Below, one piece after another: positions 56,730-64,000 of a DNA stretch of 64,000 bases (position 1 is the stretch's first letter; every line of letters starts with the position of its first letter). The notes under the pieces are model-generated. The model had not been told where the DNA came from and ran no database searches. It worked only from the letters and a program-made list of their open reading frames with translations. Source of the DNA: Pseudomonas oryzae (GTDB taxonomy: Bacteria > Pseudomonadota > Gammaproteobacteria > Pseudomonadales > Pseudomonadaceae); assembly GCF_900104805.1 (NCBI RefSeq), contig NZ_LT629751.1, positions 372,001-436,000 on the forward strand, given 5' to 3'. Both the position numbers and the translations under genes were made by a program.

Positions 56730-57455
56730 TCAGGTGAAGTGTGCCCGGGCGATTTGCCACGGGTTGTCCTTGACCAGGCGTTCGGCCCGGTTGTCGCCGA
56801 CGATGCGGGCGGTGTGTTCCATGCCTTCCCTGAGGTGGGGGGGGCGGTGCTGGGTGTTATGGGCGTCGCTGGCGAGGATCGTGACCAGATCCTGCTCCAG
56901 CAGGGTGTGGGCGACGTCCTGGGCTGTGGGGCCGAAGTGACCGGCTACCGAGCTGGCGGTGACCTGCAGCAGGCAGCCCTGGGCGATGAACGGCTTGAGT
57001 TTGCTAGGGGTGCGCATGATGCCCTTGTTGCGTTCCGGGTGGGCGATCATCGGGATGACATTGCGTTGCAGCAGCCACTGGGTCAGGCGTTCTGCTCCGA
57101 AGGGAATCTCGCCATGGGGGAACTCGAGCAGCAGGACTTTCTTGTCCTGCCACTGGCCGAGCATGGGCAGTGCACCTTCGACGAGGGCGGTCATCAGCTC
57201 CATGCCGAAACGTACTTCGGCGGCCCAGCTGACTTTCAGGTCGATGCCGGCCTGGGCGAGTCCTTCGTTGAAGATGCGATGGGCGGCCTGGATGCTCCGA
57301 CGGTCGTTGTCGTAGCGGCCGGGATGGATGTGCGGGGTGCAGACCAGGTGGGTGATGCCGTCCTGGACGGCGATGCGCGCCAGCTGCAGGGCAGTTGCCA
57401 GATCGGGGGCGCCGTCGTCGATGCCGGGAAGCAGGTGGTTGTGCAGGTCGATCAT
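56730..57455 (-). CDS. CpsB/YwqE-type PHP-domain tyrosine phosphatase
   Basis: The 241-residue product has the metal-binding PHP motifs MIDLHNHLLPGIDDGA, CTPHIHPG, MIAHPERNKGI and LASDAHNTQHRP. These are hallmarks of manganese-dependent phosphatases that dephosphorylate the partner BY-kinase. It lies just downstream of the wzc-like gene. The 57456-57731 spacer has a GC-rich hairpin-like element near 57690-57725 and no gene. Confidence 0.92.
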   Translation of the reverse strand: MIDLHNHLLPGIDDGAPDLATALQLARIAVQDGITHLVCTPHIHPGRYDNDRRSIQAAHRIFNEGLAQAGIDLKVSWAAEVRFGMELMTALVEGALPMLGQWQDKKVLLLEFPHGEIPFGAERLTQWLLQRNVIPMIAHPERNKGIMRTPSKLKPFIAQGCLLQVTASSVAGHFGPTAQDVAHTLLEQDLVTILASDAHNTQHRPPHLREGMEHTARIVGDNRAERLVKDNPWQIARAHFT

Positions 57456-57731
57456 GAGATACGGATCTTCAGGCGTTGCCGCTGGGAGGCCGGATTACGC
57501 TGTGTGGAGGACGTTCCATCGAGCGCGATGCTGGAAAAGACCTGCGGTCGTTTTACGCTCTGCCGATGGATATTGTGCTGGATCGCAATTGAGCTGCCTC
57601 CTGCGCTGCCGCTGCCCGGAGGCTGCTGGTGAAAAACGCCGTGTGGTTTTCCACTCTGTGCAAGAGGCAATTCATTTGTGATTCGGTGCGCCCTCCCGCT
57701 CTCCACCAGGGAGAGGGGAGGGGGCTTGCTT

Positions 57732-59978
57732 TCACGCTTTCTGGGCGTCGCTGCTGTAACCGTAGTAGTCGTAGTAGCCGCCGTAGCTGTAGCCGTACTT
57801 CTGGGCTTTCTTGATGTCCACCTGGTTGAGCACCACGCCGGTAACCGGCGCGTTGCTTTGCAGCAACTGGCCGACGCCTTTCTGTACCAGCGGGATCGCC
57901 GTGGCTTCGGACTTGACCACGTAGAGCAGCGCGTTGGCGTGTGTGGCCAGCACGGCCGCATCGCTGACCGCCTGGGTCGGCGGGGAGTCGATGACCACGC
58001 GGTCGTAACGGCTGCGCAGGAACTCCAGGACCTTCTCGAAGCGCGGCGAGGACAGCAGTTCCAGCGGGTTCGGCGGCACGGCGCCGGCGCTGAGCATGTC
58101 GATGCCGTCGACTTGCTTGATGCACTCCTCGAGCTTGGCGGTGCCGGCGATCAGGTTGGCGAGGCCGGGGGTGCCGACCGGGAAGTCGAAGTTCTTCGCC
58201 AGGGTCGGGCGGCGCATGTCGGCGTCGATCAGCAGCACCTTTTCCATCTGGCCGAGGGCCATCGCCAGGTTGGCGGACACGGTGCTCTTGCCCTCGCCCG
58301 GAATGGAGGAGGTGATCACCAGGACCTTGTGCGGTTCTTCCATGTTGGACAGCACCACGCCGGTACGGATGGTGCGGATCGACTCGCAGAAGCTCTTGTC
58401 CTTGTTGTCGCTGAACAGGTGGGCGACAGCCGAGCGATCCTTGTTCTTGACCAGCGGCAGGATGCCGAGGACCGGCAGATTGAGCTTGTTCTCGACTTCC
58501 TCGGTACCCTTGAAGGTGTTGTTCAGCGCTTCCAGCAGCAGGGTCAGGCCGGCGCCGGCGAACAGGGCGAGCAGGGCGGCGATGGCGACGATCAGGGGTT
58601 TCTTCGGCTTGACCGGAATGGCCGGCACGATGGCCTTGTCGACCACGCGGGCATTGGCGGTTTCCAGGTCGGAGGTGGCGGCCGTTTCCTTCAGGCGGCT
58701 GAGGAAGGTGTCGTACAGGGCGCGGTTGGTTTCCACTTCGCGCTGCAGCTCGCGCAGCTTGAATTCCTTGCGCGAGATGTCCTGGATCTGCGCCTTGTTG
58801 GCTTCCACGGAGGCGCGCAGCGAGCCCTCGTTGGCCACGGCCATCTGGTAGTTGCGCTCGATACTGGCGACAACCTGCTCGACCTGGCCGCGCAGGCTGG
58901 CGGAGGCGGCGGCCAGCTCGGTGCGGGCGGCCTCCATGGTCGGGTGACGTTGACCGTAGCGCTTGGACAGCTCCTCGACCTTGGCCTTGGCCTTGGCTTC
59001 GTTGGCCTTGAACTGCTGGATCAGCGGGTCGCCCAGCACTGCCGGGATGCTGGCCAGGCGTTCCCAGCCGGCGCCGCGGCTGCCTTGCACCTGGCGGTAC
59101 AGGCTTTCCGCTTCCGCACGCTGGCGGCGGGCATCGATCATGCGGTCGCTGGTTGCCGACAGTTCGGCGGCGCTGATGGTGGATACGCCGTCGACGTCGA
59201 CCAGGTTTTCCTTCTCGCGGAAGGCCTGCAGCTTGTCCTCGGCTTCCTTCAGCTTGACGCGCAGTTCGCTCAGGCGGGTATTCATCCAGTTGGTGGCGGT
59301 CATGGACATTTCCATGCTCGCTTCCATCTGGCTTTCGATGAAGCCGTTGGCCAGCGCGTTGGCGGCCTTGGCGGCCAGGCGCGGATCAGCCATTTCCACT
59401 TCGACGCTCACCAGTTGGCTCTTGCCCTGCGGGACGATATAGATGCGTCCCATGAAGGCCTTGGTGACGCTGTCGAGGATCTGCGCTTCGGTCGGGTCGA
59501 CGCCTTCCTCGAGGTCCTCGGGCAGGGTGGCGGGGATGGCCTTGCCGATGTTGAAGCCGGCCAGCAGGCCGCCGATGTCGATCAGCGGCTCGGGCTGCTG
59601 GCGCGGGTCGAACTCGGGGTGGGTGGTCAGGTTGAGCTGCTTGACCACGCGCTCGGCGAGGGCGCGAGACTTGAGCAGTTCGAACTGGGTTTGCAGGTAT
59701 TCGTTGCTGTCCCCTTCCAGGCCGTAGACCTGTTCGATGGACACCACGTTGGCTTCCTTCTTCTCGATCAGCAAGGTGGCGCCGGCGCGGTAGATGGGGG
59801 TGATGCTGAGGACCGCCAGCACGGTGACCATGACCACCACCAGCACCAGGGCGAGGATGCTCCACTTGCGGCGCCAGAGGGTCTGCCACAGTTGCAGCAG
59901 GTCGATCTCGTCGTTGTCGTCGTCAGCCTGTCGCGTGGCGATCAGGTTGCGCTCGTTGATCTGGGCGTTGCTTTCCAT
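57732..59978 (-). CDS. Wzc-type polysaccharide co-polymerase with BY-kinase domain
   Basis: The 748-residue product has an N-terminal membrane helix (WSILALVLVVVMVTVLAV), a long periplasmic coiled-coil domain (about residues 60-475), a second membrane helix, and a cytoplasmic BY-kinase with Walker A SSIPGEGKST (Lys564), Walker A' LLIDADMRRPT and Walker B VVIDSPP. The C-terminus is a tyrosine cluster (YGYSYGGYYDYYGY) for autophosphorylation. It controls chain length and export with the phosphatase. Start at ATG 59978 is 2 bp after the OPX gene. Confidence 0.95.
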   Translation of the reverse strand: MESNAQINERNLIATRQADDDNDEIDLLQLWQTLWRRKWSILALVLVVVMVTVLAVLSITPIYRAGATLLIEKKEANVVSIEQVYGLEGDSNEYLQTQFELLKSRALAERVVKQLNLTTHPEFDPRQQPEPLIDIGGLLAGFNIGKAIPATLPEDLEEGVDPTEAQILDSVTKAFMGRIYIVPQGKSQLVSVEVEMADPRLAAKAANALANGFIESQMEASMEMSMTATNWMNTRLSELRVKLKEAEDKLQAFREKENLVDVDGVSTISAAELSATSDRMIDARRQRAEAESLYRQVQGSRGAGWERLASIPAVLGDPLIQQFKANEAKAKAKVEELSKRYGQRHPTMEAARTELAAASASLRGQVEQVVASIERNYQMAVANEGSLRASVEANKAQIQDISRKEFKLRELQREVETNRALYDTFLSRLKETAATSDLETANARVVDKAIVPAIPVKPKKPLIVAIAALLALFAGAGLTLLLEALNNTFKGTEEVENKLNLPVLGILPLVKNKDRSAVAHLFSDNKDKSFCESIRTIRTGVVLSNMEEPHKVLVITSSIPGEGKSTVSANLAMALGQMEKVLLIDADMRRPTLAKNFDFPVGTPGLANLIAGTAKLEECIKQVDGIDMLSAGAVPPNPLELLSSPRFEKVLEFLRSRYDRVVIDSPPTQAVSDAAVLATHANALLYVVKSEATAIPLVQKGVGQLLQSNAPVTGVVLNQVDIKKAQKYGYSYGGYYDYYGYSSDAQKA

Positions 59979-59980
59979 TC

Positions 59981-60520
59981 TTAGAAGAAACCCTGGTCAA
60001 TGGTAATGGTGTCGCCAGGCATCACTTGGGTATCGAGCGTCGCCGGCTGCGGCGTGCGGTCCGGATCCTGGTCGCGGATGATGGTGATGCGACCTACCGA
60101 GGCGCGCTCGGTCAGGCCACCGGCCAGGGCCACGGCGCGGCGCAGGGTGAGGCCCGGTTGGAAGCGGTAACCGCCGGGTTCCTTCACTTCTCCGCTGATG
60201 AAGAATTCGCGGTACTTGAGGACGCTGACGGTGACGCGCGGGTCGACCAGGTAGTCGCCCTTGAGTTGTTCGGTGAGGTACTGCTCGATCTCGGCTGCGG
60301 TCTTGCCCTTGGCACGCACTTCGCCGAGGAACGGGTAGGAGAAGATCCCGGCATCGTTGAGGCGAATTTCCTCGAGGCTGAGATCCGGCTCGCCGAAGAC
60401 GTTGATGCGGATGACGTCGCCCGAGGCCAGCTTGTAGGTGGAGTTGCCTTCGGCCAGCACGGCGCTGCTGTTGAGCAGCAACAGGCCGAGGATCAGGCGG
60501 AAGAAATAGCGGATGACCAT
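59981..60520 (-). CDS. Short polysaccharide export (OPX) protein
   Basis: The 179-residue product has a signal peptide (LILGLLLLNSSAVLA) with no lipobox Cys, then a Poly_export domain (YKLASGDVIRINVFGEPDLSL) and one SLBB-type domain (KYREFFISGEVKEPGGYRFQPG). It ends at TITIDQGFF, so the C-terminal helix that forms the outer-membrane barrel in Wza is absent. It therefore fits class-3 OPX proteins, which are known to need a separate beta-barrel porin. That porin candidate is the next gene upstream. The upstream in-frame ATG at 60556 is unlikely. Confidence 0.9.
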   Translation of the reverse strand: MVIRYFFRLILGLLLLNSSAVLAEGNSTYKLASGDVIRINVFGEPDLSLEEIRLNDAGIFSYPFLGEVRAKGKTAAEIEQYLTEQLKGDYLVDPRVTVSVLKYREFFISGEVKEPGGYRFQPGLTLRRAVALAGGLTERASVGRITIIRDQDPDRTPQPATLDTQVMPGDTITIDQGFF

Positions 60521-60599
60521 GTGGCTCGGTTTCTCTTGTGGGGGCGGGTAGTGCACGGGGGGGCGCCACCCCCCCGCATGGTCGCTGCGACCCGATGGG

Positions 60600-61763
60600 T
60601 TACAGGCTGGCGTTGATGGTCAACGCATAGATGTTGCGCTCGTAGCTTTCGTTGGCTGCGTCGGAGTCGTTCTCGGCGTACTTGTAGCCGATGCCGACGT
60701 CCAGCCAGCGACGCATCTCGTAGGTCAGACCGATACCGAAGATGTCGGCGTTGTCTTCACGCTGGATGTCTTGGTAGTCCTGGTCGCGACGGGTGTAGCT
60801 GACGTTGGAGGTCAGACGCTCGGCCCAGTCGTGATCCCAGCTCAGGGTGGTGGTCTGGGTCTTGATGGTCGATGCGCCGCTGTCGCCTTCGTCGAAGCCC
60901 TGGCGGGTGTTCAGGTTGAAGCGCGAGTAGGTACGCGGTTCCCAGGCGACGCCGACTTCCCACATGCCCCCGGACTTCTCGCCGATGCTGGAGTCGTCGA
61001 AGTCCTTCTTCTCGCGACCGAGCTTGACGGTACCGGTGGTCTTGGCGGTGGCCTCCCAGGTGGCACCGGCCAGCAGGCCCATGTTCTCGCTGTTCAGGCG
61101 GTCGTTGCTGACGTAGTTGTAGTCGGTGTGACGGCCTTCCAGCAGGAGCTTGGTCTTCGGCGCGACGCGGTAGTAGAAGGTGCTGCGCAGCGCGGTGGTG
61201 TCGCGCTCCTTGTCGGCGTTGAGGTGGTCGCTGTTGGTGTAGCGCATCTCCTCGTAGTTGGCGCCGAAGTCGATCTGCGCGCGGGCGCTCTCGGCACCGT
61301 AGGTGTACACGCCACCAAGGTTCTTGGTGTTGTACATGTCGTTCTCGACCTTCTGATCGAGACCGGCGGTTTCCTCGACGTCGTGGTAGCCGGCGTTCAG
61401 CTTCAGACGGTTGCGTGCGTCGAACTCCAGACCGAGATCACCGGTCAGGTGATGGTCGGTGTTGTTGTCCTTGTGGCTCGAGTGGAAGGTGTCGCTGACG
61501 GCGCTGTAGCTCACCTTGTAGGCGCTCTTGCGGCCTTCCGCGCCGAGGGTGAAGGTCGGCGCGATGGTGGTGATCCAGCTCGACTCTTCGTCGTTTTCCA
61601 CTTCGCGGAAGTTGTCGTCGTAGCTTTCGCTGACCTTCAGGGTGGGCGTGAAGTTCAGGCCGTCGGCCAGCTTGATGCTCTGCGGCTCGAGCGCCCAGGC
61701 GTTGGCGCAGACGACGCCGGAGATGGCGGCGGCCAGCAGGCTGATGTGCAGTTTGTTGCTCAT
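60600..61763 (-). CDS. Outer-membrane beta-barrel protein, candidate export porin
   Basis: The 387-residue product has a signal peptide (LLAAAISGVVCANAWA) and alternating beta-strands to the end, finishing with a typical outer-membrane signature (YALTINASL). It resembles the BBP2-type barrels (VpsM/Wzp-like) encoded beside class-3 OPX proteins in Vibrio and Myxococcus clusters. Location directly upstream of the OPX gene supports a role as the polysaccharide exit pore. Confidence 0.85.
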   Translation of the reverse strand: MSNKLHISLLAAAISGVVCANAWALEPQSIKLADGLNFTPTLKVSESYDDNFREVENDEESSWITTIAPTFTLGAEGRKSAYKVSYSAVSDTFHSSHKDNNTDHHLTGDLGLEFDARNRLKLNAGYHDVEETAGLDQKVENDMYNTKNLGGVYTYGAESARAQIDFGANYEEMRYTNSDHLNADKERDTTALRSTFYYRVAPKTKLLLEGRHTDYNYVSNDRLNSENMGLLAGATWEATAKTTGTVKLGREKKDFDDSSIGEKSGGMWEVGVAWEPRTYSRFNLNTRQGFDEGDSGASTIKTQTTTLSWDHDWAERLTSNVSYTRRDQDYQDIQREDNADIFGIGLTYEMRRWLDVGIGYKYAENDSDAANESYERNIYALTINASL

Positions 61764-61855
61764 TGAACAGGGAATCCTTGCCGGTAGTGGCGGAGCTGAT
61801 TTTCGCGATGGCGACCATACTGGCCGCCATCGGTGTTCGTCGTCCGTGCTACGGA

Positions 61856-62410
61856 TCAGTTCGGGCTGGCAGTGCCGCCGCCGCCGCCGCTACCGCTCGG
61901 GGTGCTGGAGGTCGGGGTGGTCGGGCCGCTGGTGGTGCCGCCGGCGCCGCCGCTGGTGGTGCTGCCGGTGGCCGAAGCGACGGCGGTGCTGACTGCTGCT
62001 GCCACGCCCGGAACGGTCGAGGCCTGGGCGGCGCTGGTAGCCGCGGAGCTCACGCTGGCCTTGGCATCGGCCGGGGCGGCCTGCACGGCGGCGGTTGCCA
62101 CGGCCGCGGCGACAGCGGCGCTCGGAGCTGCGCTGACGGCGGCGCTGGCAATGGCGGCGGCAGCCTGCGGAGCGGCCTGGATGGCGGCGGTCACGATGGC
62201 GGCAGCGGCTTCCGGAGTGGCGGCTGCAGCGACCAGCGCAGCAATGGCGGCAGCCAGCTCCTGGTCGTTCTGGGCGGCGGCGATGGCCTGGGCCTGTTCG
62301 GCGGTCACGACACCGGCAGCCACCATGGCGTCGGCGGTCTTCTGGTCGGCCATGGCCTGGCCGGAGGCCAGGGCCAGGGCGATGGAAAACGCGGTCAGGG
62401 TTTTGCGCAT
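61856..62410 (-). CDS. Ala-rich exported protein heading the exopolysaccharide locus
   Basis: The 184-residue product starts MRKTLTAFSIALALASGQAMA, a signal peptide with cleavage before DQ. The mature part is built of Ala-rich helical segments (AAAIVTAAIQAAPQAAAAI and similar) and ends in a Gly/Ser/Thr/Pro tail (GSGGGGGTASPN). I know no family. The position as first gene after a promoter-like gap suggests it is made with the polymer machinery. A matrix or export accessory role is speculation. The start follows GAGGACG. Confidence 0.75.
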   Translation of the reverse strand: MRKTLTAFSIALALASGQAMADQKTADAMVAAGVVTAEQAQAIAAAQNDQELAAAIAALVAAAATPEAAAAIVTAAIQAAPQAAAAIASAAVSAAPSAAVAAAVATAAVQAAPADAKASVSSAATSAAQASTVPGVAAAVSTAVASATGSTTSGGAGGTTSGPTTPTSSTPSGSGGGGGTASPN

Positions 62411-62441
62411 GTTTAACGTCCTCGTTATTTGCAGCAGTGGG

Positions 62442-62457
62442 CCTTGCCGAGGCAAGG
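62442..62457. promoter_or_regulatory. Palindrome upstream of the exopolysaccharide locus
   Basis: CCTTGCC-GA-GGCAAGG is a nearly perfect 16-bp palindrome 32-47 bp upstream of the Ala-rich gene. On the minus strand, TTGGCA (62488-62493) and AAAGAT (62463-62468) with a 19-bp spacer might be a weak promoter just before it. The gap 62411-62625 holds no gene. Confidence 0.4.
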
Positions 62458-62625
62458 AGTGAATCTTTCTTGTGTTGGTGAATCTGATGCCAAGCCTGAG
62501 CGGAGCTGAGTGGCTGGCTGGTGGCAAGATGGAGCTGGATCTTGCGAGGTGGCCTTCTGGACGGCTGCAAGAAGCCTTCTCCGACGCGCCATCGAATGAC
62601 TGCCGGGCCGGGGTTCGTGGGAAGG

Positions 62626-64000
62626 CTACTGGTCGGTGATGCCTTTCAGGTCGGTGTGAATCGTCACTGCTCGTGCTTTCTGTCGATATCGTTCGGCCAG
62701 GGCACTGGCCAGTCTTTTTCTGGCCTCCTGCTCGCCGTGCACAAGACGGATCTCGCTCGGCCAGTGGCGCATGCGCGCGACGAAATTGACCAGACCTTTC
62801 TGGTCGGCATGGGCGGAGTAACCACCGATGCTTTCGATCCCGGCACGAATGTCGAACCGCTCGCCATCCAGATCGACGTAGCCGCCGCGCGGGCCGTACT
62901 GCTGGATGATCTGTCCGGGAGTTCCCTTGGCCTGATAGCCGACGAACAGGACGTTGTGCCGTTTGTCGCCAAGCATGGCCTTCAGGTAGTCGACGATGCG
63001 ACCGCCGCTGCACATGCCGCTTGCGGCGATGACGATGGCGGGGCGCCCGCTCTGTGCCAGGTGACGCACCATGGCGAGGTGATCGCCATGGCTGTCTATC
63101 GTCAGCAGATTGCCGAACTTGAGCGGGTTGCGCCCCCGGCGCAGGCGTTGCAGAGCCTCTTTGTCCCAGAAGTCCTGTAGTTGTCCGTAGACCTCGGTGA
63201 AGCGACTGGCCAGAGGCGAGTCGAGGATGATCGGCAGGGCAGGCCAGTTGATCGCGCCGCTTGCTGCACTGACAGATGCCTTCTCTGCCTCGTCAGTTGC
63301 CGGAAGTGTGAACTTCATCCTCTGGGTGATGTCTTCCAGTTCGTAGAGCAATTCCTGCGTTCGGCCTATGCTGAAGGCCGGAATCAGCACCGTGCCGTTG
63401 TCGGCCAGTGCCTTCTCGATCACTTTCTGCAGCCGCTGGCGGCGGTCGCCCCTTGGCTCATGGATGCGATCGCCGTAGGTGCTTTCCAGTACCAGGGTGT
63501 CAGCTCTCCAGGGTGACTTGGGGGCTGGGAGCAGGGGGGTATGTGGTCCACCGAGGTCGCCAGAGAAAACGATACGCTTCTTCTTGCCACTCGCGTGGTA
63601 GTGCAGGTCGCATTCGACATAGGCCGAACCGAGGATGTGGCCGGCGCGCTGCAGGCGGATGCGGGCAGAAAGTTGCGGATTCTCGACTATGCTGAACCAG
63701 GTGTTGTACGGCAGTGCGATGGTGCGCATCTCGATCAGGTTGAGATAACGCTCAAGCAGCTTGGCGTCGCGACTCACGTTCAGGCGAAAGGCGTCTTCCA
63801 GCACAAGAGGGAGCAGTCGGGCCGAAGGCTCGCTGCACAGTATGGGGCCCTTGAATCCCGCAGCGAGCAGCTGTGGTAGGCGCCCAATGTGGTCGACGTG
63901 AACGTGTGTTGCGATCAACGCACGGATATTGCCGGTATCGAAGTCGATTTGCGGTTTGTCGTTGCTACTCAGGCCGTCAACGGAGGTTTCCGCACCTTGG
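62626..64000 (-). CDS. MBL-fold RNA-processing-type exonuclease (5' end outside window)
   Basis: The frame is open to the last base of the window, so the gene starts beyond 64000. It has the metal-binding THVHVDHIGRLP, the beta-CASP region (VLIPAFSIGRTQELLYEL; IVIASGMCSGGRIVDYLKAML) and the C-terminal zinc-binding and RNA-metabolising domain (GGYSAHADQKGLVNFV). These define the MBL/beta-CASP RNase family related to CPSF73 and YsgF-type proteins. An ATG at 63918 lies within the metal-binding part and is not the true start. It is transcribed toward the exopolysaccharide locus. Confidence 0.88.
   Translation of the reverse strand, partial: QGAETSVDGLSSNDKPQIDFDTGNIRALIATHVHVDHIGRLPQLLAAGFKGPILCSEPSARLLPLVLEDAFRLNVSRDAKLLERYLNLIEMRTIALPYNTWFSIVENPQLSARIRLQRAGHILGSAYVECDLHYHASGKKKRIVFSGDLGGPHTPLLPAPKSPWRADTLVLESTYGDRIHEPRGDRRQRLQKVIEKALADNGTVLIPAFSIGRTQELLYELEDITQRMKFTLPATDEAEKASVSAASGAINWPALPIILDSPLASRFTEVYGQLQDFWDKEALQRLRRGRNPLKFGNLLTIDSHGDHLAMVRHLAQSGRPAIVIAASGMCSGGRIVDYLKAMLGDKRHNVLFVGYQAKGTPGQIIQQYGPRGGYVDLDGERFDIRAGIESIGGYSAHADQKGLVNFVARMRHWPSEIRLVHGEQEARKRLASALAERYRQKARAVTIHTDLKGITDQ

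Noticed and set aside
62463-62493. A sigma-54 promoter before the exopolysaccharide locus
   Set aside because: TTGGCATCAGATTCACC lacks the GC dinucleotide at -12; it does not match the consensus.
63918-63918. ATG at 63918 as start of the MBL-fold gene
   Set aside because: It lies inside the metal-binding region, and the frame stays open with family-like sequence to the window edge.

Overview
The window is high-GC, gene-dense DNA with Pseudomonas gene content and order: a ccm (cytochrome c maturation) operon, smc-zipA-ligA, prfB-lysS and the QEGLA-motif protein. REP-like elements of the pseudomonad type (for example GCGAGCAAGCTCGC followed by TCCTACAG) lie between genes. I read it as a chromosomal segment of a Pseudomonas or close relative. 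I see no rRNA, tRNA, CRISPR array, prophage or insertion sequence. Names come from motif recognition by eye; no database search was run.

Layout. (1) 1-5196: ccmC (cut by the window edge) through ccmI, overlapping reading frames that form one operon for periplasmic haem handling and apocytochrome reduction. (2) 5310-8955: two tiny overlapping genes, an Arg/Asp/Tyr/Gln-rich lipoprotein, a Kv-type channel with a C-terminal zinc ribbon, a 44-residue membrane protein and an OmpR-type regulator. (3) 9318-19290: smc, zipA, ligA, prfB (with its programmed +1 frameshift) and lysS. (4) 19430-32513: single genes and small operons, including a lipoprotein, the QEGLA protein, a DUF488 protein, a PQQ-type sugar dehydrogenase, a pseudouridine-synthase-like protein lacking the usual catalytic Asp, an LLM flavoprotein, a cold-shock protein, CvfB, exported MsrB and MsrA, a flavin monooxygenase of the acyl-CoA-dehydrogenase fold, a truncated haemoglobin, an alpha/beta-hydrolase remnant and a VanZ-like protein. 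(5) 32510-62410: sugar-nucleotide genes and a large, mostly minus-strand exopolysaccharide locus. (6) 62626-64000: the 3' part of a metallo-beta-lactamase-fold RNase-type gene.

How the polysaccharide locus should work. AlgC and a ManC/AlgA-type enzyme make GDP-mannose; Gmd and Fcl convert it to GDP-fucose; GalU and Ugd make UDP-glucose and UDP-glucuronate. A WcaJ/WbaP-type transferase loads undecaprenyl phosphate, six glycosyltransferases and two acyltransferases build and decorate the repeat unit, a Wzx flips it and a Wzy polymerises it. A Wzc-type tyrosine kinase, a CpsB-type phosphatase, a short periplasmic OPX protein and a separate outer-membrane beta-barrel would control and export the chain. 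The precursor set resembles enterobacterial colanic acid, while the export set resembles the Vibrio VPS type. galE in this locus carries two in-frame stops and a changed NAD-pocket residue, so UDP-galactose supply is in doubt. The middle of the locus (about 43.0-50.3 kb) is visibly AT-richer than its flanks.

The observations I would follow first are the crossing inverted repeats upstream of smc (9011-9163), the galE lesions, the composite export system with its Ala-rich exported protein, and several long palindromes in promoter regions.
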